Source of the DNA: Nyssa sinensis
Taxonomy: Eukaryota > Streptophyta > Magnoliopsida > Cornales > Nyssaceae
DNA: 64,000 nucleotides
Direction: 5' to 3'
Assembly (NCBI GenBank): GCA_008638375.1
Contig: CM018051.1
Coordinates: forward strand, 32,709,740-32,773,739
A program made the translations under genes and the position numbers. This document shows positions 24,243 through 35,549 of the stretch, in pieces. Under the pieces are notes generated by a model. The model did no database searches, had not been told where the DNA came from, and saw only the letters and a program-made list of their open reading frames with translations. Numbering within the stretch: position 1 is the stretch's first letter; each line of letters starts with the position of its first letter.

Positions 24243-24250
24243 TATAAATA
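24243..24250 (+). promoter_or_regulatory. TATA box of M's antisense gene
   Basis: CTTATAAATACGGGG lies 248 bp inside the 3' LTR edge and 178 bp upstream of the ATG at 24421, pointing rightward, opposite to the retroelement. It suggests an independent promoter for the antisense gene. Confidence 0.6.
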
Positions 24251-24420
24251 CGGGGTGAGATTTTGAAATGATCTTTTCCCCGTCATTTTCACTGTGCTAG
24301 AAGATTTTATCTACCATTGTTGGTTTGTGCGACCTTGAAGAACACCGATTTCCTGAGTTTAGAACAGGTTCGACTGATTTTTTCTCTTCTCTTGCTTCTT
24401 TCTTCTTAAGTCTGGGAATA

Positions 24421-26336
24421 ATGTCTGTTCCTTTTGAATCCCCAAATGTAAGTGAGGGAGTAGGAAATTCTTCTGAGATGGCTATACCGTCTCCTATGGA
24501 AGATGTAGGTGACCTTACTCCCGAAGATATTGGGGAGAGGCCTGTTGAACCTCCCCGTAATCCTGGGGTTAGGATAGTTGATGCCTTTGAAGAGCCCCGA
24601 GACAGGGCTGGGGAGACCTCTGGTAGGTCTTCCCATAGAGAAGAGGGTGAGAGTGCTGTTACTCAGAGCCTTCTGGACGAATGGAGGGTAAAATACAATT
24701 TTCCCCCAAATATGACCTGCAGAGTTCTAGGCCCCATGGATCGTCCCCAAAATATTGAAGCCAGGGAGATTTGTGTTTATCTTGCCTGGTTCGAAATGGG
24801 TTTGAGACTCCCATTGCCGGATTTAGTCAGGCAATTCTTTTGTTGGTACAAGCTCTACCCTGCCGACCTGAATCTCAATAGCTGGCGGCAGCTTCTAGGG
24901 TTCATAGTATTGGGACACCAAAACAAGGTGGATGTGTCCTTGGACTTGATCCGTAGCAATATGGATCTGAAGTTCAAGCAGGCAAAAGGCCTTTTCTATA
25001 TGTCCTTCAAGAAGGGGTTCCGACCCTTGTCCTCCGATCCTACTTCCAATAAAACGTGGAAGAGTGGTACTTCTTCGTCGGAGGAGGATGGGAGCATGAA
25101 GACTTTCAGGACGAAGAGGCCTCGCCATTCCCTCGTGCTACGGGTCATAAGGGTGAGGCTTATTCCCTTAGGTTTGCTTTAGCTTTGTTATGCCTTCCGA
25201 ACTGATAAACTGATATATCATTCCTTACTTATGTACAGTCAAGAGTGCTTGGAGGAGGCCCGAGTTTACCGACATACTGCGAGATCAGTATCGAGTGCTG
25301 CTTTCGACTCTTGACCGGGCTCACTCTATTATTATAACCCCGGAGAACTTGATGGCTGCTCATTCTGCAGAGCTCAAGAAGAGGCTGACGTCGAAGTGGG
25401 CAGCTGCGAAGGCTCAAGTGGTGGGGGAGGCTTCCTCCCGAGCTGAGCCTGATGCCCCCCTTGAAGTAAAAAGGAGGAGGTTGATTTCTGACTCTCCCGA
25501 GCCAGCCCCTGCCGAGGCTGAGAAGGAGGCCGAACCTGCCGTTCCTGTTTCAGCTGCCCCTCCTGCCCCTTCCGGTCCGAGCAGAAGGACTAGGAAGGGG
25601 AAAGCACCTGCTGCACCATCTGAGCCGCTTGATGAGCCGGACTATCAAATTGCCAAGAAGGCATTTGATCAAATATGGGCTCAGGGCCCACACCGATACA
25701 GAGGGGATGACCCCTCCAAGCTGATGACTGAGATGATGAATCTCTAGATAAGGGTAACTTCTGAAGCTGTTTTTGTCTTTACTGTTTGTTCGTTTGTTCA
25801 ATCTAACTTGTCTGTCTTGTTTTGTGTAGAGCATGCATAGTTTGGCTGCTCTGATGGTGACTCCCATGAGCCCTGAGGAGGCTGAGAAGCTGAAGGCTGA
25901 AATGGATGAGATGAGGCTGGAGCTTGGGACAGCCCGATCCAAGGTTCAGACTGCTGAGGAAGGTCTGAAGGAAGCTAGCACCAACCTTGCCGTGGCGGAG
26001 TCTGAGAGGGACATATATGCTCGGAAAGTTGAGGGGCTTCAGGCGGAGTTGGTTGAGCTCCGAAATTCCTTCGATCAGAAGGTTCAGGAGGCAGTTAATC
26101 ATGCCAAGATTGAGACTGAGATGGAATTGAAAGAGGAAGTCGAACAGATGGGTGATGACCTGATCCGATTTGGCTTTGAAAGCTTCCGAACTAGATTTCA
26201 GGCTCAGTTCCCAGGTTTTGACGTGTCGTCAATCGTTCCTCCTGAACCTGCCTCGTCTGGTCCTGACCCGTACAAGACGGCTGGGGCTACTACCCTTAAT
26301 CTGGAAGAGGACCCAGGCCCTTTTGACAAGGCTTGA
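24421..26336 (+). pseudogene. Antisense extra gene of Tat element, three exons
   Basis: Transcribed against the retroelement. Proposed exons are 24421-25152, 25239-25753 and 25830-26336. Introns have GT...AG ends (AAGG|GTGAGG to TACAG; AAGG|GTAACT to TGTAG) and phases join correctly. Exon 1 starts at MSVPFESPN and holds a block EWRVKYNFPPNM...LPDLVRQFFCWY resembling the Pfam 'putative gypsy type transposon' family (PF04195) known from Tat antisense ORFs. Exon 2 is proline/alanine rich with a basic patch (RRTRKGK). Exon 3 is a long coiled coil (EEAEKLKAEMDEMRLELG). Two lesions are seen: one A missing in the A-run at 25051-25054, after which the frame gives a much better protein, and TAG at 25745-25747 just before the second donor. 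The function of this family is unknown. Confidence 0.8.
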
Positions 26337-28130
26337 GGCTTTTTGATTTTTTCTTTTGTTTCTCTTTTGTTATTTCCCTCTTGATGTAATGAATGTATAC
26401 TTCTGATCAGTAAACTTGACTTTCCTTCAGATTCTTCTTGTGTTCTTTCCTCCTGTGCAATTTTGTCATAAGTGTAACTGTTCTGAGCCTCTTGCATGTT
26501 AGATCAACCGTCCAGTAGTCAATAGTTGCTCTCTGAGCTTCGATACTTGTTATTGAATAATGAATGTAGATTAATTTCAACTATCTCATCATAATAAGAT
26601 AAGAAAGCAAACATAATCAGATAGATAGAGCCCAATAGAGTGGGAATAAACTGTTGTAGAGCTCTGAGATAGACTACTCTGAATCAAGAGCTTGTGAAGA
26701 TAATCAGGCAGCTTGTGCTTGTCATTATGATGTTGTTTTTAGAGCACTCAGGATCAGGATATATCCGAGCTGTTTGGCCTTTGTCATATGGCTGGCCTAT
26801 CATAATATAGTTAAGACTGGAAGGTCTGAATCTCGGATAGGGGGCCTGTACATTCAGATCTTGTCCCCTTCTCTTTATCAATTCAGAAGCTTCAGTGCTG
26901 GACTATGGTTTTCGTTCAAAGAGTTCTGTACCCTGTCTCTTGGTATATCGAAGAGGCACATTTAATGCACCGTTTATTTATTCGATTGTCGTTTGGGATT
27001 TCGAGGCCAATCTCTTTTTCACCATTGCGACGGTTCAGTTGGATGGCTTTTGGACTTCAAGGGTCTATATATATGGAAACGAGGGCATACGTTTGCGCTC
27101 AACCCTTTTGTTCCCAAATTGTTCCCTCGTAAGACAGATTTTAGATACTGCCGAAATTTTGTCACTCGCTTGGAGATGATGGATGATTCTCTGTCTGAGT
27201 TAAAAATGATTAAACTGTGGCCGAGAGTTAACCTTCCCCCTTTTTCAGTCTTCAAGGAAGGATTAAAGGAGGCACAAGTCTTCTTGTCCCCTTTGGCATC
27301 CGGTCGAGATTCCTCCGATTGGTGGTGGTCCCTCCTTGATTCAACCGAGGCTTGGAGTGTTGGTAATGAAGACGCAAGTGGGGTGCCTCCTCTTCCTCAT
27401 GTCTTGGTAGACACCCTTGCTCAAATCGGTCGAGGTGTGAAAACTTCTTTGAGGGAGATGAATGTGGGCTGCTTCCTCCCCTTTGTGACTTGGTAGAGAC
27501 CCTTGCTTCAATCGGCTGGGGCGTCATGCCGATTACAAAGGTGGAGAATAAAAAGTCTCCTGAGGCCCAGAGCCCTCATCATCCGTTGGTCGTGAGATCA
27601 ATGATAGTGATGATGAAATGGCCTGGGTGCTCCTTGATGCAGATTGGGGTTCAGGGTTGCTTCCTTTCAAATGGAGCCGGCGACGGCGGTAATGGAAGTG
27701 TTGGATCCTGTGCCCCTTTATCATCCGAGGAAGAAAGCCATGATGTTGCAAATTGTAGCTTCTGTAGTAGCTTCTGTAGTAGCCTATGTAACGATGTCTT
27801 TATTGTAGCCTCTGTTTTATTTCCAGTCTTTGTTGTACTGATGTAAATCTTCTGAATCATTAATAAAATTGAGTTCCTTTTTCTCAGATCTGATGTTCTT
27901 TGTATTCGAATGTGCTCTTCTGTAGTTAAAACACTTTCTCGTGCACTTCTGATATATGAATGTTCTAAGAATAGATCAAAGAAACTTAGAAGAATGCTTG
28001 AATCAAAGTACTTCACTCCTGATTGGTACCATAGTACTTGTTGCTTGTCAGATAAGCCAAATAATATCAGATCTGAGGTGTTCCGATCTAGGAAACTTTA
28101 GTTTGTAGATGTTCGAAACTTCTGTCTTTG
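26337..28130. other. Spacer of M between antisense gene and tandem array
   Basis: No domain recognised. The longest open stretch (26993-27496) is low-confidence and starts without a clear ATG context. A stretch near 27395-27425 (CTTGGTAGACACCCTTGCT) is repeated imperfectly at 27489-27515. The tail at 27825-27880 (TTGTACTGATGTAAATC, then AATAAA) resembles the 3' region after the antisense gene at 26375-26415, so this may be a decayed second transcription unit. Confidence 0.4.
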
Positions 28131-28159
28131 GATGGACTGGATCATAGAATCTGTGTATT

Positions 28160-28948
28160 AAAGATAGACCAGGTTGAAGAGACCTGTGCATTATAAATGG
28201 ACCAAGTCCTGAGACTTGTACATTATGGACCAGGCTCTGGAGGCCTGTGCATTATAAATGGACCAAGTACGAAGACTTGTACATTATGGACCAGGCTTTG
28301 GAGGTCTGTGCATTTATAGATGGACCAAGTACTGAGACTTGTACATTATGGACCAGGCTGTGGAGGCCTGTGCATTATTGATGGACCAAGTGCTGAGACT
28401 TGTACATTATGGACCAGGCTCTGGAGGCCTGTGCATTATTGATGGACCAAGTACAAAGACTTGTACATTTATGGACCAGGCTCTAGAGGCCTGTGCATTA
28501 TTGATGGACCAAGTACTAAGACTTGTACATTATGGACCAGGCTCTGGAGGCCTGTGCATTATTGATGGACCAAGTACTGAGACTTGTACATTATGGACCA
28601 GGCTCTGGAGGCCTGTGCATTATTGATGGACCAAGTACTGAGACTTATACATTATGGACCAGGCTCTAGAGGCCTGTGCATTTATAGATGGACCGAGTGC
28701 AAAAACTCGTACATTATGGACCAGGCTCTAGAGGCCTGTGCATTTATAGATGGACCGAGTGTAAAAACTCGTACATTATGGACCAGGCTCTAGAGGCCTG
28801 TGCATTTATAGATGGACCGAGTGCAAAAGCTCGTACATTATGGACCAGGCTCTGGAGGCCTGTGCATTTATAGATAGACCGAGTGCAAAAACTTGTACAT
28901 TATGGACCAGGCTCTGAAGGCCTGTGCATTTATAGATGGACATTCTAT
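28160..28948. repeat. 61/62-bp tandem array in M, about 12.5 copies
   Basis: Unit starts (GATGGACC or AATGGACC) at about 28196, 28258, 28319, 28380, 28441, 28503, 28564, 28625, 28687, 28749, 28811, 28873, with a half unit on each side. Each unit has two halves sharing ATGGACCA. Right-hand copies carry an extra T (TTTATAGATGG) and so are 62 bp. The array lies just past the integrase stop, where Tat elements often hold tandem repeats. ORFs in it are artefacts. Confidence 0.93.
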
Positions 28949-28967
28949 GGAAGTAAAAGAAACATCT

Positions 28968-30026
28968 CTACTGATAATACTTCCGTAAGTGTTCCACGTT
29001 CCATGGCCTAGGAACAGGCTTCCCAGTCATGTCTTCCAGCCAGTAGGTGGTAGGCCGAACAACCTTTGTTACTTTGTAAGGGCCTTCCCAGTTTGGTGAC
29101 AACTTTCCCATAGTGGGATCCTTGGTGTTTTGAAAGACTCTTCTTAAGACATAGTCTCCGACTTGAAAGCTGACTGTCTTGAGTCCTACCTTGGTTTTGT
29201 TGACCATTCTCTGTTGATAGGCTTCCATCCTGATGCTGGCTTGATCCCTTCTCTCTTCGAGCAAATCTAAGTTTTCCATCAGCTACTGATCATTGGATTC
29301 TTGGTCAAAGGCTTCTGTTCTCAAGGTTGGCATACCGATCTCAACCGAAATTACTGCTTCTGTCCCATAGGCTAGTGAGAAGGGAGTTTCAGAGGTGGGA
29401 GTTCTTCTGGTTGTTCTGTAGGCCCAAAGGACTCCAGGGAGTTCTTCTGCCCACTTTCCTTTGGCCTGTTCCAACCTTTTCTTTAACCCGTCAAGAATTG
29501 TTCAGTTTGTGACCTCTGCTTGCCCATTTGCTGGTGGATGGCCTAGAGAAGCGAAGTGCTGCCTAATGTTGAGATTTTCACAGAATGTCTTGAAGCCTTT
29601 ACCAGTGAATTGTGTCCTATTGTCGGAGATAATTACACGTGGTATGTCGAACCTGCATACAATGTTCTTCCAGGTGAAGCTCTCAACTTCCTTTTCTGTA
29701 ATATGTGTTAAAGGCTCAGCTTCGGCCCATTTAGAGAAGTAATCAATGGCCACCAATAAATATTTCCTATTTGGAGGTACCTTTGGTAATGGACCCACGA
29801 TGTCCATCCCCCATTGAGTAAAGGGCCAAGGACTAGGAATCGGGATGAGCTCGTGATGAGGCTGATGTTGGTACGGGGCAAATCTCTGGCATTTGTCGCA
29901 CTTCCGAACATATTCCTTAGCCTGTTTCAACATGCCAGGCCAGTAATAGCCCTGCGATAGAGCTCGGTGGGCTATGGTTCTGCCCCCATTATGATTCTCA
30001 CAAATTCCCTCGTGTATTTCAACCAA
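28968..30026 (-). pseudogene. Tat integrase (M)
   Basis: Minus strand. The zinc region includes HEGICENHNGG and C-x2-C in KCDKCQRF. The rve core shows the three catalytic acidic residues in WGMDIVGPLP, ISDNRTQF and NGQAEVTN. The C-terminal part has FQVGDYVLRRV and WEGPYKVTKV, a GPY/F-type module, and ends at VEHLRKYYQ; no chromodomain is visible, as expected for Tat. Stops interrupt the frame at 29499-29501 (TGA, probably from CGA) and 29280-29282 (TAG). Integrase inserts the DNA copy. The tandem array starts about 20 bp after the stop. Confidence 0.92.
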
Positions 30027-30685
30027 GACATATTATGACTCGTCTGGAGCTAAGCATTTTAACAGAGGTTGAGAATACGACCTTCTGTAAAGCTTGTTGT
30101 TTAGGATCAGGTACCGAGCCAGTCTGATTCAGATTCTCCTGGCTTTGTTTTTGTCTTCTGGGAGGAGCCCGGATCTTAGAGACTAGAGGATTGGAGTCAT
30201 CCAGTTCTGGGGCTGTTCATCAATTTGAGCAATTTGGGCTTCCTCAATGCTGGATCCTGGCTGAAAGGAGATTTTAATTGTGGAGTTTGCTTTAGACTTG
30301 AGGCGTGAGGCCATGTTAGCCAGAGCATCTGCTCTACAATTCTGGCTTCTCTCAATTTTTTAGATAGTAAATGTCAAGAAGGAATGCCTTAAGTGATTCA
30401 CCAGTTCGGAGTACCGGAGCATCCTATCATCTTTAATGGCGAATTCTCCCAAGACTTGGCTCCCACCAGTTGGGAGTCAAAGAAGACATCGAGGTTCTGA
30501 GCCTCGCATTCCAAGGCAAGCTTCATGCCTAAGATTAGGGCTTCATATTCGGCTTCATTATTAGAAGCTTTGAGTCCCAGGCTGACTGCTTTTTCTGACG
30601 TGAGCCCATCAGGGGACTGTAGTACCAGGCCTACCCTTGAACCTTGATCAGTTGACGATCCATCAATGTATAGCAGCCAGGTTCC
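30027..30685 (-). pseudogene. Second RNase H and linker to integrase (M)
   Basis: Minus strand, not open. Near 30665 the segment LLYIDGSSTDQGS begins an RNase H fold, followed by NNEAEYEALILGM and a segment matching L's FSDSQLVV (63952-63977), giving the D, E and D catalytic positions. Element L has the same block in one open frame at 63762-64000. A second RNase H after the usual gypsy one is characteristic of the Tat lineage. Several frameshifts and stops follow 30470. Confidence 0.8.
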
Positions 30686-31177
30686 CTAAGTTTCGGTGAG
30701 TTGTGCTTTGTTCTGAAGTGCTGGGGTGAACTCGGCAACGAAATCAGCTAAGGCCTGCCCTTTGATGGAGTTTCGGGGTACATACGATATGTCGAATTCC
30801 CCTCGCTCCACAGACCACTTCACCAATCTTCCCGATACCTCAGGTTTCCTCGGTATTGACTTCAGAGGATAGGCAGTTGGGATCTCGATTGGATAGGCTT
30901 GGAAATAAGGTCGAAGCTTCCGAGCTGATATGACCAAGGCATAGGCCAATTTTTCTACTTCTGGATATCTCTTTTTCGTGTCAAGTAGTGCCCTACTGAC
31001 GTAGAATATAGGCCTCTGCACTCCCCTGTCCCGTCTGATTAATGTGGAACTGACCGCGTTTTCAGAAACTGCGAGGTACAAGAGTAGCTTTTCTCCTTGT
31101 ACTGGTTTTGACAGGAGCTCTGGAGAGGCTGGATACTCCTTTAGTTCTTGAAAGGATTTCTCACATTCTTCCATCCA
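30686..31177 (-). pseudogene. First RNase H / RT connection (M)
   Basis: Minus strand. Contains the gypsy-type RT tail and RNase H-like connection: ECEKSFQELKEY, FYVSRALLDTKKRYPEVEKL, ISARKLRPYFQAYPI, and WSVERGEFDISYVPR. It begins after a TAG at 31178-31180 where L has glutamine and ends in a TAG at 30683-30685 where L is open. Confidence 0.88.
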
Positions 31178-32217
31178 CTACAAAGCTTTGCTGCCCTTCA
31201 GAGCTTTGAAGAAAGGTAGGCAGCGATCAGTGGATTTGGATATAAACCTGCTCAGTGCCGCAATTCTGCCATTCAGTGCCTGAATTTCCTTTCTGGTTCT
31301 TGGTGACTTCAGTCCAATCATAGCTTGGATTTGAGTGGGGTTTGCTTCGATGCCCCTCTGAAAGACAATGTATCCCAAGAATTTTCCCTTCGTAACTCCG
31401 AAGGTACATTTCGAGGGGTTGAGCTTCATCCTGTGCTGTCTGAGGATATCGAAGGTCTGGGCTAAGCGCTGGAGGTGACTGCCTTTCTGCAGACTCTTTA
31501 CCAGCATGTCGTCGATGTATACCTCCATGGTGCTGCCGAGCAGTGGGCTGAACATCTTGTTCACCAACCGCTGATAAGTGGCTCCAGCATTCTTCAAACC
31601 AAAAGGCATTACTCTGTAGCAGTAGAGCCCTCGTTCGGTTATGAAGGTTGTCTTCTCTTGATCTAGAGGGTACATTTGGATCTAGTTGTACCCAGAGTAG
31701 GCATCCATGAAGCTCATAAGCTCATGCCCCGCAGTGGCGTCAACCAGTTGGTCTATTTTTGGCAATGGAAAGCTGTCCTTGGGACATGCCTTGTTGAGGT
31801 CTGTATAATCAACGCAGACTCTCCACTTGCCGTTTTTCTTCTTGACAAGCACTGTGTTGGCTAGGCACTCAGGATAGAACGCTTCTCGTATCATCCTAGC
31901 TTCTAACAGCCTTTGGACTTCTTCATTTATAATCCGATGCCGTTCAAGAGCAATCGGCCTTCTCTTCTGTCTGACTGGCGGGTGATCCGGATCCACCATC
32001 AGCTTGTGAGTTATGAGATTGGGATCTATTCCCTCTATGTCTTTGGTCTCCCAAGCAAAGATAGAGAGGTTGTCTTTCAAGAACCTGACTATCTTTTCCT
32101 GCTCGGTGTGTGTTAGGTCTGGGCCGATGTATAAATAACGCCCTTCTAATTCTGAACTGACCAACACTTTGGTGGGCTCGCCAATAGGTTTGGCTCGACT
32201 GTCTCGTCCCCTTGGGC
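31178..32217 (-). pseudogene. Reverse transcriptase (M)
   Basis: Minus strand RVT_1. Entry from LEGRYLYIGPDLTHTEQEK, then HKLMVDPDHPPVRQK, VKKKNGKWRVCVDYTDLNKA, FMDAYSGYN, MPFGLKNAGATYQRLV and the catalytic VYIDDMLVKS (YIDD at 31519-31508), which is intact. A TAG at 31682-31684 replaces the glutamine seen in L. Upstream, element A separates RT from protease, so the two halves lie 3.2 kb apart. RT makes the DNA copy of the element. Confidence 0.93.
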
Positions 32218-32222
32218 TCAAG

Positions 32223-35200
32223 TGTCACGACCCGAAATCCACCCTATGCGGATCTCGTGTCGCGGGGCCGACCCGAAGGCCGTCCCTACTTTTTCCATTC
32301 TTGTATCATAGTACTAATATGCAATGTGCTAAAAATTTTAAACAATGAACAGCGGAAGTCTTTATCAATTACAGTAATCCAGTGGAAGTCTTTTTAAATA
32401 AATTAAACAGCGGAAGTCTATTAAATACATGACATAGTTCTACATAAAACAAAATGAGAACTAAACATAACCAGCACCCGGGGGTGGTGAATACATGGGA
32501 GAACTAACATAGACTGATACAGTACTTCAAAATGTCCCCCTACGCTCTCAGACTCCTACTGGGGTCTCGCAGCGTCATCACCTGAAATGGGGGGTAAGTG
32601 GGGTGGAATGAGCTATGAAGCTCAGCAAGTAAACCAGATCTCCGACACTGGTATCGATGATTATAAAGAACATGAATCCATGAATAAAAATATGATAGCC
32701 AATCATAAGAAGTAAGATGCTGTGATAGCCAATGAGAACAGTTGCCATGATGGCCAATAAATAGTGGGGCACAATATACAATCAGGAGTAATGAATAAGC
32801 AGTGATAAGGATTTCTCAACAATAACCTGTCACAATAAAAGTACTGCCACAATAAAATGATTTCAATCAAACCAATGAACAACGTAAGATAACCCATAAG
32901 AAACAGTAATCCATAAGGAACAGTAACCATTCAACAATATATCCATAACAATAATCCGATCGAGATGCTTATAATCTGTAGTAGGGGATGGCAGTCCCTC
33001 TTCGTAATTCGAGGTTCGGCATACCTCTCAGTAAACTCACATCTTTTGCCACACGTCCGTTCACGGACTAGTTCGTCACAGAAGCATCGGATGGATATTG
33101 TGACTGAGCACAATTCCAGCATTTATAAACATAGCATGATCATTTGTGATTCCATAGGAGTATGAAAATGGAATATCATATATACATTAAAGCATAACAG
33201 TAAGCTTTTCAAGGCACGGTTCAATATGATAACAATGGCACAATAGTCAATCAATGACCACAAGATAGAACAATATCACATTGTGGATAGCAATAACATG
33301 AAGTACTTTCAAGAGTACAAGTTTGGCAGTAAAGAATAAACTTGGCTTTAGAAACACCACATGGAAGAGAAAGTAATCCACTTACCTCTAACATGATTCT
33401 ATATCAGAAATCCGTGAATGTGCCCTTGCCTTTCGAGTTCCCTATATATCAGTGAATACGTTTTAGAATAGATTCTATTTATCAAATTTTATGCCTTTCC
33501 ATCATAAGTATTTCAAATACTAATTTAGACTTTACCATTGAGTCCGGAACGCCGAAGAAATTCGGTTTAGGCTTTCGCGGAATTCCATTTGGACTTTTGT
33601 ACTAAAAGGGCAAAATGGTCATTTTGCACTTTTTCGGTATTTATCCTTTGGGGTCTCATCTCGTAAAATGGACCCCACCATTGGACTCAGAACGTCCGAG
33701 ATAATAAGTTTTGACTATTCATTTGTATCGTTTGGACTTCGTTTGACCTATATTTAGATCAGGGGCATTTTTGTAAAAATTAATATTTAATTAATTTTCC
33801 TATTTGGGCCACAGTAACATTTCCTAAAACATTTGGGGTCAAAATGTAAATAATCAAAGTTGCGGTCTGAACCAGTGGGTTCACTATTTAGAAACCCTAA
33901 CCGGTCCGGTTCTTCACTGAACCAACCGGTTCACCTTATTTTGAAAACCGGATTTCAATAACCCTGTTTTCCTATCCTATCCATGGTTTGGATAACCCCA
34001 AACCCAATTCTATTTATTATCCCTGCAACCAAACAGCCCCAAATCCATTTAAAAAAACTAAATAGAACGACACAGTTTCATGCCCCGTTTCATATCCGGT
34101 CGGGTCCCGACCCGATCCGAACCTGGATCCAGTCTAGATTTAACCCGATAGCCCCCACGACTTTCCGATCGTCTTCCCCACTGCTCCGGTAGGGTTCCGG
34201 TGGTGAACAGTCGTCTTCTCCGGTGACTGTCACCAATTTTTGACAGTTTTTCCTCCCGTTTTAAATGCCATTCTCTTCCCTTCTTCCCAAGGATTTCAAA
34301 TCCACCCTCGGTTTCCATTGAATCCCTCCCCATCTCCACGAATAGGGGTTTAAACATCTCCGGCCGATTCTCCGGCCAAGTCATATTTTCCATTTTCATG
34401 GCGTTTTGATCACTGTTTTGGCTCTAAATTTCTCCTATTGTGTTTCTGCACTTGTGTAGGTTATTTCTAGAAACTTAAAACAAGTTTTGAGCCTAGATTT
34501 TCATAAAACCCGTGATTATTCAGTACACCTGCAACTCAGTTTTTCTCTTTCGGTTCTACACCATTTAACCTGATTCTTTTTGCAAATTAACCTATAGATC
34601 ATGCAGATTCGAACCCTATTATTTAAACAACCTATCATGCTTTTAAATTTGAAAACTGAGGCAAACCCACTTACTTGCAAAATTCTGATTTCTTCTTGTT
34701 TCTTCTTCTTCCCTCTTCTGGTTTCACTTGGTTCACTTCTATCCCTTCTCCATAAGTTATTTCCAACTTTTGGACAGTGTTCACGGCCCTCCAACCTCTC
34801 TGTTTTCTTTTCTTTTCATGTAATACATACACATATATATAGGTATATATGCCTTACACGACACACCACCGCCCCTCTCAGTTCTCTCTCTTGATTCTCC
34901 CCCCTTCTAGAGCCCCTTTTCTTGACCAAGAATTCTGATTTCCCTCTCCCAAATGTAACTTTACATTTAATTGGTGTAGGATATTTGTGTATATGTAATA
35001 TATATATATAATATATATATATATCACACACACACACCTCACTCAACCGACACACACACACACATAGCACTAATATGTTATTGCTTGGAAGCTTCCCTTC
35101 CCATTTTCTTTTATTTTAAATTACTTGTATTTACATACATAATACATTACATTATACATGTATACATATAAAATACATATTTCTTATACATGTATTTATA

Positions 35201-35455
35201 ACCGTATAAATACGTATAACTGTATTTTTAGTCACGTACACATACACTAATATTTCGTGAACTATGCATGTGTACGTACGTATGCATGCATGGGTTGCAT
35301 ACATACACGCTTTTCGAGGTAAGGTTCTGAGTTGCTCGGGTACTACCCGACACTGTACATACGATAAAGTAATATAGAGCTCTAAACAGACCATGTTACA
35401 CTATTCAATCAACTTGCCTCGGTATATGTGTCATATCCCGGGTCGGGATATCACA
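32223..35455 (-). mobile_element. LTR-like element A, nested in M
   Basis: Perfect TSD TCAAG (32218-32222 and 35456-35460); the empty site is seen in L at about 62210-62230. Ends are TGTCACGACCCGAAA and GGTCGGGATATCACA, which as inverted pair share TGT and CCCGA. 3233 bp, no protein domain, no internal LTR copy: best read as a solo LTR, sense minus. Its first part is nearly identical to B. Contains the hairpin (32550-32567), two ACCATTGRRTYC boxes (near 33535 and 33680) and (TA)n/(CA)n tracts near 34994-35060. Confidence 0.92.
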
Positions 35456-35460
35456 TCAAG

Positions 35461-35540
35461 GGTTCTTCAATGCTGGATAGGTAATCCTCCACCTCGGGAG
35501 AGTGAGTGAGAACCGGATCTGCACAGTTCCGAGTGTACTG
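35461..35540 (-). other. Linker between leaky stop and RT (M)
   Basis: This stretch on the minus strand continues the gag-protease frame after the TAG at 35547-35549 and, in L, runs without interruption into RT. In M it is cut by element A at 35460. Confidence 0.7.
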
Positions 35541-35549
35541 TAATTGCTA
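35541..35549 (-). promoter_or_regulatory. Candidate leaky stop TAG CAA TTA (M)
   Basis: The protease frame ends AAA TAG CAA TTA CAG on the minus strand. TAG followed by CARYYA is the tobamovirus readthrough context. The same nine bases occur at the same place in L (62129-62137). Confidence 0.7.

Noticed and set aside
24325..24420. Upstream extension of the antisense gene of M
   Set aside because: There is no ATG at 24325 (the codon is TTG). The first good ATG is 24421.
26993..27496. 167-codon plus-strand ORF in M as a second antisense gene
   Set aside because: Start is doubtful, no domain is recognised and internal phrases are duplicated; described as spacer.
28339..28873. Overlapping plus-strand ORFs of 61-95 codons
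   Set aside because: They are translations of the 61/62-bp tandem array; the frame shifts from unit to unit and no family is recognisable.
28160..28948. Possible CRISPR array (regular repeats)
   Set aside because: Units are contiguous with no unique spacers, and the context is a plant retrotransposon.
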